Source: Moringa oleifera (lineage: Eukaryota > Streptophyta > Magnoliopsida > Brassicales > Moringaceae). Taken from it: a DNA stretch of 64,000 nt. Below the pieces are notes generated by a model. The model searched no databases. It had not been told where the DNA came from and saw nothing but the letters and a program-made list of their open reading frames with translations. Made by a program: the position numbers and the translations under genes. Positions 38,722 to 53,700 of this stretch are shown here, piece after piece. Where the stretch lies: positions 6,510,001 to 6,574,000 of the forward strand of contig JAJFZO010000889.1 of NCBI GenBank assembly GCA_021397835.1, read 5' to 3'. The first letter of the stretch is position 1, and each line of letters begins with the position of its first letter.

Positions 38722-41700
38722 CTATAACAAAGATCCTATGGTACTCTTCTCAAGTCTCCTCTCAGCTGCTATAGCAGCTGCCATTGAAGGGGGCAGATCT
38801 CTTAGGCTCTCACTTTGCATTTCATCAGTTTCTGGTACTGCAGCAGGCACTGATGCAAATAAAGATTCAACATCTTTAAGGGTCAGCAGTGGCTCATCTT
38901 GGTTCTTTGTGTTTCCACTAATGAATGAATTGGTGTTTCTGCTTCTGTTCAGCTTATAGATGCCCTCTTCAACTGTATTTTTAACCTAGCATCACAACAA
39001 AAGGAGGGTGGAACAAGTAAGGTCTAACTTTCATGCATCTATCTATTGTCAATTGCACCTACATCCAAAAACAAAATAAAATGAAGAAAGGTACTATCAA
39101 ATACTGGAATTTGATAAACTAAACACCCTAAATGCACAAGTGAGAGCCTTTCCAAATGCACTTTCAGTCATATGCCTAAAGCTACATTTGACAAGGACAT
39201 ACACATTCTACGTGTCACATTATAGAAACTTAAAGAAGCACATACTATAAAACGATGAACCAGTGTCCTCTTCTCTTGGCCAATTCGGTGTACCCGGCTC
39301 ACAGCTTGCGCTTCAGCTGCTGGATTCAGTAAGGGCTCTACAAGAACAACATGCTGTGCCTCTAAAAGATTGAGGCCATTGGCTCCATGCTGAATTAAAA
39401 GTAATAGAACTTGAATTGATTTTGGTTCTTCTTGCTGGAAATCTCCCCTGAAGATTTCTTTATCATTGCTTTTGTGACCTCTGAATTTGCTGATGGCAAC
39501 ATGTGATTTCCTGTAGTTCCAAAGCCATAACCATTAGTATTCCATGCAAAAAGGAAAACTATAGATATATATATATATATATGAAATAAAACATATGGCA
39601 AGAGTATTGGTCTTGCTATGACTCCATTGCTGGTCCTTTGGATGGTATGGAGGGAGAGAGATTTGAGGGTTCTGAGCAGAGGGAGACTCCAGTATTGGAC
39701 TATAAAGATAGATGTATTAAGGTTTTGATGTCACGGCAAATAACAGAAAATTTTTTAAATAACGATGCATAGTTTTTTGAAATCCTATCCTTTTAAAATT
39801 TAATTATACATGTATATGGGAAGCACCCTTTAGGTGATATGCATATATAATATAACAACATATTTTTTCCTAATTAAAAAAAAATGGCAAGAGTACTTCC
39901 AAACTTCTCTGTCAATCTCCTCCTCCAGCCATCTTAGGAGATTTCTAGTTGTATTAGATGCTTCTGATCTTCTAACATCAGAAAGCTCGAAGAGCACTTG
40001 AAAATGTCAACCAATATGAAAATAGTTTCTCAAAAATTTCAAATCAGGTACCTAAAACATGTTAGCAATATTCCTGGAATTTTGTGGCTTTGGTCCATCA
40101 AAATTCGAGGCAGCAATAAAGACTACAACAATAAGCTGTTTATCAGTTGCTGTTACCTGCCTCCTTTCATCCGGATGTAGGTGATATTGTTGGTGATGAA
40201 GGCATGCTCTAACACATCAAGAACATCATTCCAGCTTGAGAAAACAAGAACTTTTGCTTCCGGATCAGCATACTTGATCCACAAGATTCTTCTTGTAACA
40301 GCTTCAATCTTCACAAACATTACACAAAAAGTCAAGATGATGATCTAAACTTCCTAAGAGTTGCTCATAAGTACACATGCATCAGCAAGCACAATGCAGC
40401 AGCCCAACTACTCTACTCAGTCCCACCAAAAATATCTAGAATCAACTATGACTAATGTACAAACGAGTAATATAAAAATTGAGGTATACTTCCTGTATAT
40501 AATCCCCTCTTCCAACTAAGAAAAGAAAAAGATCAATAATAAAGATAAAATGAGAAAGCAGAAGAAGATAGTGGACTGCATTTTCCAGAGGAATGCAGCA
40601 GTGAAAAGCAAAGCAAGTAAAACCATGGGAAAAATACCTCCCGGAGGCCAAAGGAGTACAAGATAAACACAAATATGGACAAAAACATGAAGGCCAAACA
40701 CAAAATGATGACAGATGTTTAACATAAAGTTATTATATGGGATTTGGTAAGAAACTCACCTTTGTTCCATACGAACCTTGAACGGTCAGAGATGCTTCAC
40801 ATTTATCACAGCCTTGAGCTGTATGGGGCATAGGAGAATTACATGGTTTGTTTTGTCTATCATCAGCATAAGCAATATTTCCTACATCTGTATGCTGTCG
40901 ACATATTGGACAAATTACCCATTTATGTTGAGTATCATGACGTAATCTCTGCTCAGTCATTGCAAATAGACCTGCAACCAATGTGTAATGCGAAACTTGG
41001 TGAGCCTTAAAACATCTCAAATGAGCAAGATAATACATCATAAAGAATGAATGAAGCGGTTAAGGACAATAGATGGTGGAGATGGAGTGCAGAAGTCCAG
41101 GACATAAGTGTGTGGCTTGTGATTTAGATTGGATGATGAGCCTCATTCATCCATGGATGGATGTCAACCAGAAGTACAGGTTACAGTTTTCCTCAATGGA
41201 ATTCGGAGTGGAGCTTCTCTATTGAGACACCTTGATATTCTACATTGCCTTTAAATGGAATGAAGAATGAGACTCACACTTACGACAAGTTATCTGTTCG
41301 TCAACAAGTAAAATTAGTGACATAGAAAGTGACACCAGTTCCCCACATACAATTAGGAAAGTATTTATTACCATTAGTGGTCTATTCTACATTAGCTAGC
41401 ACATAAAGAGGATCCTTTCAAGGGACTATGATGACCTACATAATACCAGGCTGAAAGATCACGAGGCAGAATTTCAATTTTCACTATGGTACTTAGCAAA
41501 GTCACAGTATCTGAAGCTTCCGATAGAAAGCTTCAATATGAAGCACAAAAGGGTTCCATTTATGTGTATTCATTCTTGTGTGTGTGTGCTTGTGATACAT
41601 GTTGTGTCACCAAAGGTTGCTCCATTTGTTTTGTGTAACAATCCCAACACCCACAGCCCAACAACATTTTAGTCTCCCATTGAAATGGCATCTGTGGCAA

Positions 41701-44700
41701 CTTAGTAATCATGACATTGAGATCAGTTGTGCAGTACTTACATTTACAGCAAGTAACATGTCCACATTGAAAAACCATTTTTCGATTGCTTAGCTTTTCT
41801 TGACAAATTGGGCAGGCTTCCTCTGCTTTAGGTATGTGTTTGCTATCCTGTTCCATAGAAGTTAATATGGCAGCATTCTCTTGAGTTAATGAGGAACCAT
41901 CCGAGCTTTCTGATTCTGGTTTTTGCTTGGAATTAACCAACCCCTGAGGACAATATGCATGAAGTACAACTATCAAGAAAGGAAATATATTATTTATGTA
42001 ACGGAACAAACAAGGGATTGAAGATGATCAGTAGAGTAGTTTATGATGCATCTGCTGATGAAACTACAGCATGTAAATAAAGGCCAAGTACTGAGAAAGA
42101 CTTGGAGCAACAACTATTAGATTGAAATTCTGACAAGACAAGAATAAGTCAGCTAAAAATTGAATCTAGGGAAACATGGTAGGGACCGTTTCTGCAAGCA
42201 TCACTAACTTCCTCAAATACATTCCTCCCATCTACTGTCTTTTTATTTTATTTTATTGTTAATTCTTTTATATTTGTTGATTTCTTTAAGTAGATTTGTT
42301 GGGTTTTTGAGAAGAAAGAAAAAATAAGATATATAATTCTTGAAACTTGGAATAATTGAAATTGTTTTGAATGGCTTGCAAAAGCTTACTTTGTTACATT
42401 GATGGAGGTCCTATTTATAAGAAAAAATAAATAACCAAAATCTAAATTTGTACTTATCTAAATATCCTAAAATTTAAATTCAAAATTCAAATTAAAAGAT
42501 TATTCTTATCTAACTACTTGATAAACTAGAAAAATAAGTCTTCTTCGCATATAAAACAGCAAATAAGACATCTTGCTAACACTCTACTATTTTTGCTGCA
42601 TAAATCAACTTTTGAAAGTACCATTGTTGGGATGTCATCATTTTTTGATTTTTTGTTTTGCTGTAGATTTGACTGTATTTCTCCTCTTCTTTGTACTTCT
42701 CTATGGAGTTTGAACTTGGAATACTTTGACATTTTGCTCCCTTGATTTATGACCATATTCAAATAAAGCCTTTTGTTGTAAAGTCTTTATTTGTGTTCTC
42801 ATTGATCCTTTGATATCTGTGTGAACCTGTTGTACTTTTTGTTTAGCCCTCCAAGCTTTATTTTGCTCAAAAAGAAGCTTGATTTTTTTCTCATATTGAA
42901 AACTAGCATCTTTAGAACACTCTTCTTTTAATTTGGTAAGTCTTCTCTAATATTGTTCTTTTTCATAAAAGATAGGGCCTTATGATGAAAGTGCCCTGCA
43001 TTGATGTCTTCTTTTTGTGTTGCAGTTTGCTTCTCTTCTGTCATATTCAAGGTAAATTTTTTACCTTTTATTGCGATTTTAAACATCTATTTGCCTTGTA
43101 CATCAGTAATCAGGCAATCATTGTCTTCAAGGAGCACTTTATATCTTTTTTCTAGGAGTTATCCAACATTCAAAAGATTTTGATTAATTTTAAGAACATA
43201 TAAAACATTTGAAATTAATGTGAAACTTGTGCGTCGTTTGATTGCCACTGTTCCTTTGCCTTTTACTGCAAGATATGCTTAATTTTCAATTTTGACTTCA
43301 AAAATTGCATTTTTTTTCAAGCTCTTTGAAGAGTTTTTAATCATAAGTCATGTGATTTGTACAACCACTATCTACAAGCCAGTTTTTTGGGGAGTTACTG
43401 ATAGCAAAGTATGATGCCATAAACAATTCCTCCTCCTAAAGTTGTTCAATAGCATTCTTGGCTTCCCTTTTTTGTTGTTGAAATTTGCAAATTTTCTCCA
43501 CATGCCCTAATTGATCGCACTTGTGACATCTTGTATTTGACCTCCACCAACACTTGCTTTGTAGATGATTGATTTTTTTTGCAATAGGGACAAAGTGGAA
43601 AGATTTTGACAATTTTTGTTATTTTTGTCACCATTGTTGTCATGTGATTTGGCTTGAAAAACACCTTCCATAAATCCTTATTGCCTCATAAGTTTCCTTT
43701 GTTCTTATGTATGTAGTGCATTCAACAATTCTACCAAGGCAGTATTTAATAAATCTTTAGTGTTTTCCAAAGATGAGATTATAACTTCAAATTTTTTAGA
43801 AATTATCATTAGGATCTTTTAAACAATTCTAAAATAAAAAAAATCAGTATTAAGAAGTTTTACTTTGTTAACTATACTGAGAAGCCTATCGGAATAGCGC
43901 TTAAGTGTTTCTAATTCCCTTATCTTTTGTATCTCAAATTTTTAGATCAAATTCAACACTTGCATTTCTTTGATCATTTCATTCCCTTCGTATTCTTGCC
44001 TCAAAAAATCTTAAATTCCTTTGTTTGTTTTTAATGTCATTATTTTGAAAAATATGGTGGATGAAACAATTGAAAACACTGTTACTTTTACTTTTGATTT
44101 TCTTTGCTTCCTCTCCTTTTGAATCTTAATTTGTGCAATAGTTGGATTGCTTAGTCATTCTGGTACTTTATATACTTGTTCAACAGCCTCCCATAGATCA
44201 TTTGCATCAAAGTAAGCTTTCATTCTAATAGCTCACATTTGGTAGTTTGTTCCATCAAACACCGAAGGTGCAAGTGTTGTGAATGAATTTTCTAAATTCA
44301 TTGTGTTTGGGTTTTGTTTTTAAGATATGGGTAAGAAGTATTTAGGGGTTGTGTTTGGACTTTTTCAATCTTACAGGTTCCTCAAAATAGTAGCTCTAAT
44401 ACCACTTTGTAGGTTTTTTGATGTGGATTTGTTGAGTTTTTAAGAGGAGAGGAATAATAAGATATATGACTCTTAAAACTTAAAATAATTGAAATTGCTT
44501 TGAATACTTGCAAATGTTTACTTCGTTACATTGATGAAAGTTTAAGAGAAAATAAACCAAGATCTAAAATTACACTTATCTGGATATCCTAAAATCTGAA
44601 TTCAAAATTTAAACTAAAAGATTATTCTTATCAAACTACTCGATAAAGTAAAAAAATAGACCTTCTTCACAACAGATAAGGCAGCAAATACGACATCTTG

Positions 44701-47700
44701 CTAACATTATCAGAAAAAATAAATATATTATTTTAAATATAAAGCACTAAGAGAATGTACCCATTTACATAAAGTGAGTTAGTTCCAATCTAAAAATGAA
44801 GACATCTATGAACTTTACAAAGCCCTCCTCATTCACGAAAAGAATCTCCCATTATTCATAATTTTCAAATATGAATCTATTTATTCCTTAATACACTAAG
44901 AGGTATATCCATCCCGTCAAAAACCCTCCTTTTCCTCTCTTTCCACATTAGCCAAAAAATAAAAAGCGGATCAATGTGATGCAACACACACCTACATTAA
45001 TGTCCTATTTGATTAGTATTTTATTCTAATTTTCTATTCTAAGTTTATTTCGTTAGTTGCCTATTTTCAGTTTATTTTAACTCAGTTTTTGATTCCTAGT
45101 TTATTTGCTTTTCTTTCCTTTTTTTTTTTTTGATTTCTTATTCCAATTTTATTTTCTTTATTGTTAGTATTATAAATGCTATTTCAAGTGTTATTGTAAT
45201 GGTTAAAAGTAGTTTAATAAAATGTATCAAATTATTCTCTAAGTTTATGATTCCATTGTGATTTTTAAATTTGTTCTTGAGTATTCTTCTGCTTCTTTCT
45301 CGAAGCAAATCTTTCACTGAACTAAATTGGTATTAAGGTAAGGATTTTACCTTAATTTGATGGCTAATAACGATTCTAGTGAAAAACAAATCACCAACGG
45401 AGAACAAAGGTTCAAAAAATCCGAGCAACGAGTCAACAGGATTGACAAAACACTTCACAAGCTCATGTAGAAGGTGACTGTATTGACTAGTGAAGAAAGA
45501 CTTGATCCCATGGAGCAACCACCAAACCAGTGTGATGACGACATAAATAATGGTAGCCAATAGAGCCTAAATCGTACATATTTGGTTGCAAGGAATTCTA
45601 GGGCCACAAATCAACATGATTTGCAACTTAAATCCCAACCATTTGTTGACCCAGACTTAGGAGAAGGAAAAAAATGACATGCATTATCCAATGACTCTTG
45701 CTTGCCCCAAAAAAACTAGATAACTCTCAACGGCACAAAATCTTTCGCACTCAATTCATTGTTCATAACAAGTTACGTACGATAGTTATTGATAGTGACA
45801 GGAATGGGAACATAATCTCCAAAGCTTTGGGGAAAGTATTAAATTTGAAGATTGAGAAATATTCTTCTCCATACAAGATTGCATGTAAGAAAGGCTCAAA
45901 AGCTTAAGTGCTAGGAGATTGCAAGGTCCCTCTATCAATCGGAAAAAATTAGAAAGATGAGAATGTATATGATATGGTGGATATAGACGCTTGTCATATT
46001 ATATTAAGAAGACCAAGGCAATATGATGTTGATGCCATTTAGAAAGGACAAGATAATACCTATATTTTTTTGGTGGCTAGAAAAAAAAAAGTTGTTTTGA
46101 TATCACAATCTCAACCTTTGAAAAAGCAATTATGTTACTAAGGAAGATAAGCCGCTATTAATCAACATGACAAGTCAGAAGTTTCTGAACAAGTTAAAGA
46201 ATCAAATTGTATCACGACATTGAGGTTAAAGACCAATCTCAAGCAACTATTGAGATTTCACTCAAGATTGAAGAGGTACTAAGTGATTTACTTTCTAATG
46301 ATTTCCTTATCAATGAACTATCACCTAATGAATTACCTCTTATGTGAAATATTCAACACCATGTTGATTTAGTACATAAAGCTAGTTGCCACATTATTGT
46401 ATGAGATCAAACGAAGAGTTGCAACCACAAGTTAATAAGTTGCTTGAAAAAAGCTTCATTCGTGAGAGTATGAATCTTTGAACAGACCCTATTTACCGTA
46501 AAGAAGGATGACAATTGATGAACATGTGTGGACAAGAGCTATTAATAAAATAATAATTCATGTTCAATCTGAACATCAGTGAAAAATAATTTTCGAAAGT
46601 AAAATTGGTCTCTACAAATGACTAGTGATGCTTTTTGAGTTATCTAACATGCAAAACACATTCATGTGATTGATGAACTAAGTCCATCCATTTATTAGAA
46701 AATTTGGGGTCATTTATGTGCTTTTGATCTTGTTTACAGTAAAGATCAAAAGCCCCATCTCACAGAAGTTCTATTAGTCTTACAAGCTAATAACTTGCAT
46801 ATCTTTTTGGACAAAAACAAAATTGTGTACCATTTGCTAAGCACCAAGGGGTGCATCCCATTACAAATCTAGTTAGTCTGGGAAGTTAATAATTCTGTGA
46901 TATCAACTAAATCTTTCTCATTTACAAAATATTCATCTGAGTCCCATAAATTCAAAACTTTAATATAAGACTCTTTAATTACAGGTGAAGGTGTCTCCAA
47001 ACTATTAAAAGCCCTACGCCAAATGCCCAAAAAAAAAAAAAATACTTGTAGTGTCATCCTCACCAGCCTCCTCTTTTCTTTCCCTAACCCTTGCCCTGTC
47101 CATGCCACCAACTCCCTTATTATTAACCTTGTATGTACCCAAGATAGACTCAGCAAACTGAGTACGGACTGCCATGTCTGGGCAGTCCACCTGCACCCCA
47201 CCAAGAAGTGGTAAACAAGTTTGCTCTTGCTCTTTACACAAGTAGCATCTGTTCAGCAAAATCTTGCCTCATTTATTTAGTTTGTCTATTATCAAAATCT
47301 TGCCATTCATTGCTTGCCAAGTGAAAAAAACAACCTTGGGAGGAACTCTAGTTCTCCAGTTTACCTCCAAGGAAATAAATTCCCTCCATCTGTTCTGCAC
47401 ATCCCTTTGAAGTAAGATTTAACGCTACACTCACTGCCCATTCTAGACCACTCAATCCTCCACATTCTCCACCAAACTAAGCCTTCGAATCAAAACATAT
47501 AACCTTACAATCTACCTAATTGCCCAATCATGGGCATTTCTCCTTAACTGTATAAACTAAGAGTCTCTCTCCATGCACTCGCTCACCTAAACTTCTTTGT
47601 TGCACGTCAAAGAAAAGACAACAAGGTAAAAAACTCCCTTAAAGGTGTATCCAACTCCCACCTCACTAAGTAGTATTTATGATAGTCCCTCACATTTCTC

Positions 47701-50700
47701 CACAAAAACTTCGTCTATATTGGTAATGAGAATATCGACATGTAATAAATAGGTAGATTAGCAAGAGTCGTCTTTGTTAAAGTTAACCTTCTAACTCTTT
47801 CATCTTGCTAATTTCCTTTCGAATCTTTCCACAACTTGATTCCAGATCATGGCCTCATTGTATCTAGCACCCAAAGGAAGTCCCATATACTTCATTGGCA
47901 GTTTAGTCAACTTAGCTGTTATTAAAGAAGCTAACTCCCCCTCGTTTTAAACAATACCCACTGCTACAGCTTCTATCTTACCTAGATTTATTCTTAGCCC
48001 AAAAACAACTTCAAAAATCAATAAAGACCCTCAAATTAACTATTTGCTCCTCCTTTACTTCATAAAAAATAATCGTGTTATCAGTAAACAAAAGATGTGA
48101 CATAGTTACCTCCTTCCTTCACTACCCATTTTAAACCCCCCCAGCAGTCACGTATTGACAAGGGGTCCCCTATCTAAGGCCCCTGGTTCCCCTGAAAAAA
48201 CTAAAAGGACAACCATTAACCATTAATGCAAAGGAGGCAATAGAAATGCACCAACAACATCTAGTTACACCATTTAGTACCGCATCCTACCCTTATTAAC
48301 GCATACAACCAAAAAGTCCTATGAGACATAGCAGTAGGCTTTTTTCGTATCCAGTTTACACACAATATCATTTCTCCCTCCTTTATTTTGACTATCTACT
48401 ACTTCATTTGCAATAAGTACAGCATCCAATATTTATCTTCCCCACACAAATGCATTTTGATGTTTACTTATCACATTCTCCACCACCTACCTTAATCTCA
48501 TTGCTAATATTTTTTAGATCAATTTCTACACACATCCAAGAAGGTTGATTGGTTTATAATTAGCCTCAGTCTTCTTAGAAATTAATACAATGAAAGTGGA
48601 ATTGAGGCCTTTCAAAAACCTCCCGTTCTTATGAAACTCCACAAACATCCTCATTATATCACCTTTTATGATCTCCCAGTAAGACTTTAAAAATGCTATA
48701 GAAAAACCATCAAGCTCAGGGCCTTGTCCCCATCACATTCCTTCAACGCACTCCATATCTCCTCCTCCTCGAACTATCTTTCAATATTTTCTTTCAACTC
48801 AGTATCAATCCTTTTAAATTCTAAGCCTTTCAATTTTGGTCGTCATTCCTTTGATTCTTGGTATATCTTCTCATAATAGCTACTGACCCGTTTCTTCAAC
48901 ACCTCTTCTTCTGTCAATAATTCCCCTTCAAACTACAACTAACTGATAAAATTGTACCTTCTACGAGCATTAGCTATCTTATGAAGGAAAAAAAACTATA
49001 TTTCTATTATCAGCCTTTAACAATAAAGCCTTTGATTTTTACCTCCATGCTATCTCTTCCCATTTTTAATAAATTCACCTATACACAATTGACAACCATT
49101 CTCTTTTTATTATAATATTTCTGAACAAGTTCCTATATAACAAGCCTAAAGGTTTTTTTCATTCGCGCTAGTGACGATATCAATCGTAAACTTAATATAA
49201 AGCTAGAGCTTCTAATAATGATGAATGCGTTAACTATGAATATGATGTTGGAAATAGGTCGATTTTATATCAGCCTTCAATTCAAATCAGCAAAAGCTCT
49301 TTAGTGCTTGCACCCCTCATGATAGCACTATTCAACTCTTGTAACTTAGCCCATAATTCTACCCTTCTCTTTCCAAGCTACCAAACGTCTCTCTACTCCA
49401 CTTTTTTACTTCTACCCTAACTACTTTCAATTTCCTTACCACCACATAGCTAGCATTTCTTTCCTCATTTACACCTTCCCGCCATTCTTTTACTAATTCA
49501 TCAAAATCTTTGACTTGTAATGGCATATTTTCAAACCAGAATGGACACGAACCCTATCTGATACCATTTACTACTAGCATCATCGGATTATAATTCGAGG
49601 TACTTGGAAACCTCTCTTCCCAACTATTGGAGACCAGGAACCTATCTAATTTGGACAAAGAAGGATTAACCCTCATGTTGAACCAAGTGAATAGTTTACT
49701 TGTGAGAGGTAGATCCTATAGCTCCAGTTTTAAAATTACCTTCCTTGACTCACCAGAAAGATCAGCCCCATTCCCTACCCTTGTTCTTTCATGCAAAAAT
49801 AAGACTTCATCGAAGTCGCCTCCTAACACTTATGGAATTCAACCACGCCTCCTTTGATAGTCTCAAAAGTCCTCCCATGACTCTTTCCTCTCTCCCTTAC
49901 AGTACCACCATAAATACCTGTGAACATCCACTCAATTCCCTTTTCTTCCATTTCAAAAACACAAGTCAAAGTTTGTAAACCCACCCAACTATCTTTTACT
50001 TTGCCCAAACTACTGTTCCAGCATATTAGTATGCCCCCAACATTCCCTTGCACAACGTTACTTCTCCACTCCAAATTCTATGTGCCCTATAAGCTTCTCA
50101 TAATACCCTCTGGCATTTCTTCTATTTTTGTTTCCTATAAAGAGATCATGTCTGGCTTCCATTTACTAAGTGCTTATTTAATCATAGCCTTTTTGTTCAC
50201 CCCATTGGTCCTTTGACATCTTACAGACTATGGCTATGCAAAATTTTTGGGCTCCTCTTTTATCCCTACTTTTTCCTTCCTTTCATAATTAATCCCGAAT
50301 TGCAACCTTCTCAATTCCTTACCTACATCTCGGCCATTTCTGCTCTTAATCCCTTCCTTCTCCTTGGATGAATAACTAACCATCTTTTCCTTTCTATTCT
50401 AGAGAATTGGGAGAAAGCTTCATCCTCTAGACCTTCAAATCTGACGATTTACAAATTCGACCAAGGTCTCATAGGACCATTCTTGAGATCTTTTGCTCAC
50501 TCAAACCATCATATATCAATCTTAACGCGTGTAACTTTATGATTGACCATTTTTTGTTTTGTAAATTTATAGTTGAAAAAAATGTTATTCAGGTTGATGA
50601 ACCAAAAGCGAAGGCAAGTCCACAGATTCAACGTGTTAGTGGAGATAAACCAAAATAATAGGATGCTACTTTTCCGCAAATCGAATTTGTTTTTAACAAT

Positions 50701-53700
50701 ATGTCTAATTGTTTTACCAATAAAAAAAATTCCTTTTAAAGCTATCTACTAGTGTTCTAAAGCATACAATGGATTTGCTTCATACATCTCCTTCACCTGA
50801 TGTCAATCTTAACGTTGAGGAGCCTATAGAAAGTATTCAATAGAATGAACAAGAGATTAAAAAAATTTAAACATCGACAACTTAGGTTGTTTAATGGGAT
50901 GATTTGGTGATGATCCATTTCTGAAAACATCGCTTCCTAGCTGACACATATAATATGAATAAGAAGATTGGTCCTTCTCAAAATTTTCAAAATATTAAAG
51001 ATAATGCTTACAAGATTGATCTTCAAGCTGACACGAATATTTCTCATATTTGCGATGTTGCTGATATCTTCAAATATTTCCCAGATGAGTTTCCTTGCAA
51101 CTACAAAACTCAATGGTGAGTTTTCTTCAAAGTGGAGGAGATTGATGCAGCACACACCTATAATATTTCCTATTTGATTAGTTTCCTATTTCTAATTTCC
51201 TATTCTAACTTTATTTTGTTAGTTGCATATTTCTAGTTTATTTTTAATTCGATTTCCTATTCTTAATCTAAGTCAATTTTCTATTCTTAATTTATTTGTT
51301 TTATTTCTTTATTCTTCTTAGGTTTTGTATTCCTAGTTTATTTCCTTTATTGTTGGTTTTACAAATATTATTAAAAGACTTATTGTAATAGTTAGAGGTA
51401 GTTCAATACAATTTATCAAATTATTCTCTCAATTTAAGATTCTGTTGTGATCTTTGAATTTGTTCTTGTGTATTCTTGTGCTTCTTTGTCGAAACAAAAC
51501 TTCCCTGCACCACAACACAGTAACTTTCTCCCTACCCCTGGCAGTCCTTATGCCTCCCCAAGCCCTTCTTCCACCAACTGTTATCAGTATGAATATTAGA
51601 AACATAAATCTTCTGTATCATGTGGATAGTATATGTTCCACGTCCTTTGATGAGGGAACCAACGAGAAAAGAGGAGTAAGAAGAATTGGAAAATAAGTCT
51701 GTGAGCACGTCATGACGGAAGAAAAGCTCCTCGTCATGAAGATACTGCCAGTCAGACACATTACGTATCTTTTGATAAGCAAAAATCTTGTTCACAAAAG
51801 CACCATCAGGGCACCACCTTTGTAAAAAAAGCTCCATTGGCAAATCGAATACCTTTTGGTATGAGTAATTCATCCAAGGAGGCTTATCTGATCACATACT
51901 AAATTCTATCTCCAGTTGAGTTTAGTTATTCTGATAAATCTTAAAAGTCACCAATATAGGATGCATCAAGGGAAGTTAATTCTGGATAAAAAAGATATTT
52001 CCAACAGATTTTATAGCAGTACCTTTAAGTATCGAAGTTTCCCTTTTATGCTTGACAACAAGGCCATAGACATGAACTTCTCATTGGAGTTTTGCACACT
52101 GGCTGCAGCTAATTCATCTTCACTTAAAGCATCCACAGATTTATCATTCTCATTTTCTTTTAGATGCAACCTAGTGGTTGCCATCTTAATTTCATCATAA
52201 GCGCGCAGGCATTGAGCTTGTGCAATTGCCAAGGACCTTGCGTGGCCATACTCCTTCCTCATCCCCTTAACCAGATAAGAAAGAAGAAGCAATCAGAATT
52301 TAAACAAAATCCAGGATTCTTGTATGTAATAGAAGTGACCGATAACTCCTGGCAGCATGAGAAGATAGTAGCAACTTAACACAATAGGGAAAAATAAAGA
52401 ACAGTAGGTATTTTCATCAATCAATTGTCTACTGAATTGCACTAGTTGCCACAAGCAAATAAATATTCATCAGATTGTACCTCCAGAATTTGTAGGTGCT
52501 TGGAAGCTGCCGACAGGCCTTCCCTCCCTAACTGAGCCTTGCAATAAGTTCTTACAACTCCAAGAACAACCTCCAATTCAGATGGGGATTTTGAAACCTA
52601 CCAAGGAACAACAATTAATGCTATGTGTTATTTATGCATTATTTTCCCTCCTATCACGATGCCAATCTCATAACTATTTGCATGACACACTGACCAAAAT
52701 AGTGGAATTCAATTGTCCCTCAGAATGATTATTAAACAGCAAGATTACTAGCAATATAGCAGGAGTGCCTACTCTCTAGAAGGATTATCAAACAGTAAAT
52801 CAATGTTTGAGTAGTCACGGGATCCAGGATAAACTCTGTACCAAAAGGAGATTTTGAAACTTCCCCAAGAATATCATCATAATATCTGAAGTAAATGCAA
52901 TGCACTTTTCAAGCATATTTTTGTTCACCAGTTATGCCACAAAACCAAATCAAGATTTCCAAATGGCATAGCATCTTCAAAGCATTACCCAACAATATAA
53001 GACACAAGTATGGATGGTGATGAAACTCTAAATTAAACATGGTTAAGGTTCACCAATACAAAGATGGTTTAGTCGGTAGTGGATTGAGAAGCGCACAATG
53101 TGACAAAATTAAAATATAATACCTAATATAGAATTAAACAGTTCCTTCAAGCACACAACGAAAATTAAGAGGTTAAGTTTTCGAGTAGCTCGACACCGTA
53201 GGCAGATACACAGCTGAGGTGCAGTTCCAAGGGTAAGTATGGGACAACATATATACAGATGTAGCATCAAGAAAGTTGAATATCTCACAACCCTAGACAT
53301 GAGAACCAATATTTGTAAAATTTATTCCCTATTAGCATTGGCTACTGACACAGTTCAAGACTGAATCAGAATTAGATAAAAAGAGCAGATAGGAAAAATG
53401 ATACAGAAATATTAGTTTTTGGTAGAAGGCAACATAAAATATTGAAAGATTCCTAAATCACACACAATCTGAAGGCAGAATAGCCAGGGTCATTAATTCA
53501 GTAAAACACAACAATCAGAAAAGCAGATGAGATACCAAAAAATCTACACAATACATGGCTAACTCCAAATCCTTTGAGAATAAAACATATGAGATCAACT
53601 GACCACCACTTTTTCACCAACATCTCTCTTTCTCAATTCTTCATTACCAACACTCCGAGAAGTTAAGTTTTTACTTGGCTCTGCTAAATTCCAAAAGAAA

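Noticed and set aside
44972..51514. 5-bp duplication around the gypsy element
   Set aside because: Flanks CAATG and CCACA do not match; either the ends are off by a few bases or the flanks have changed.
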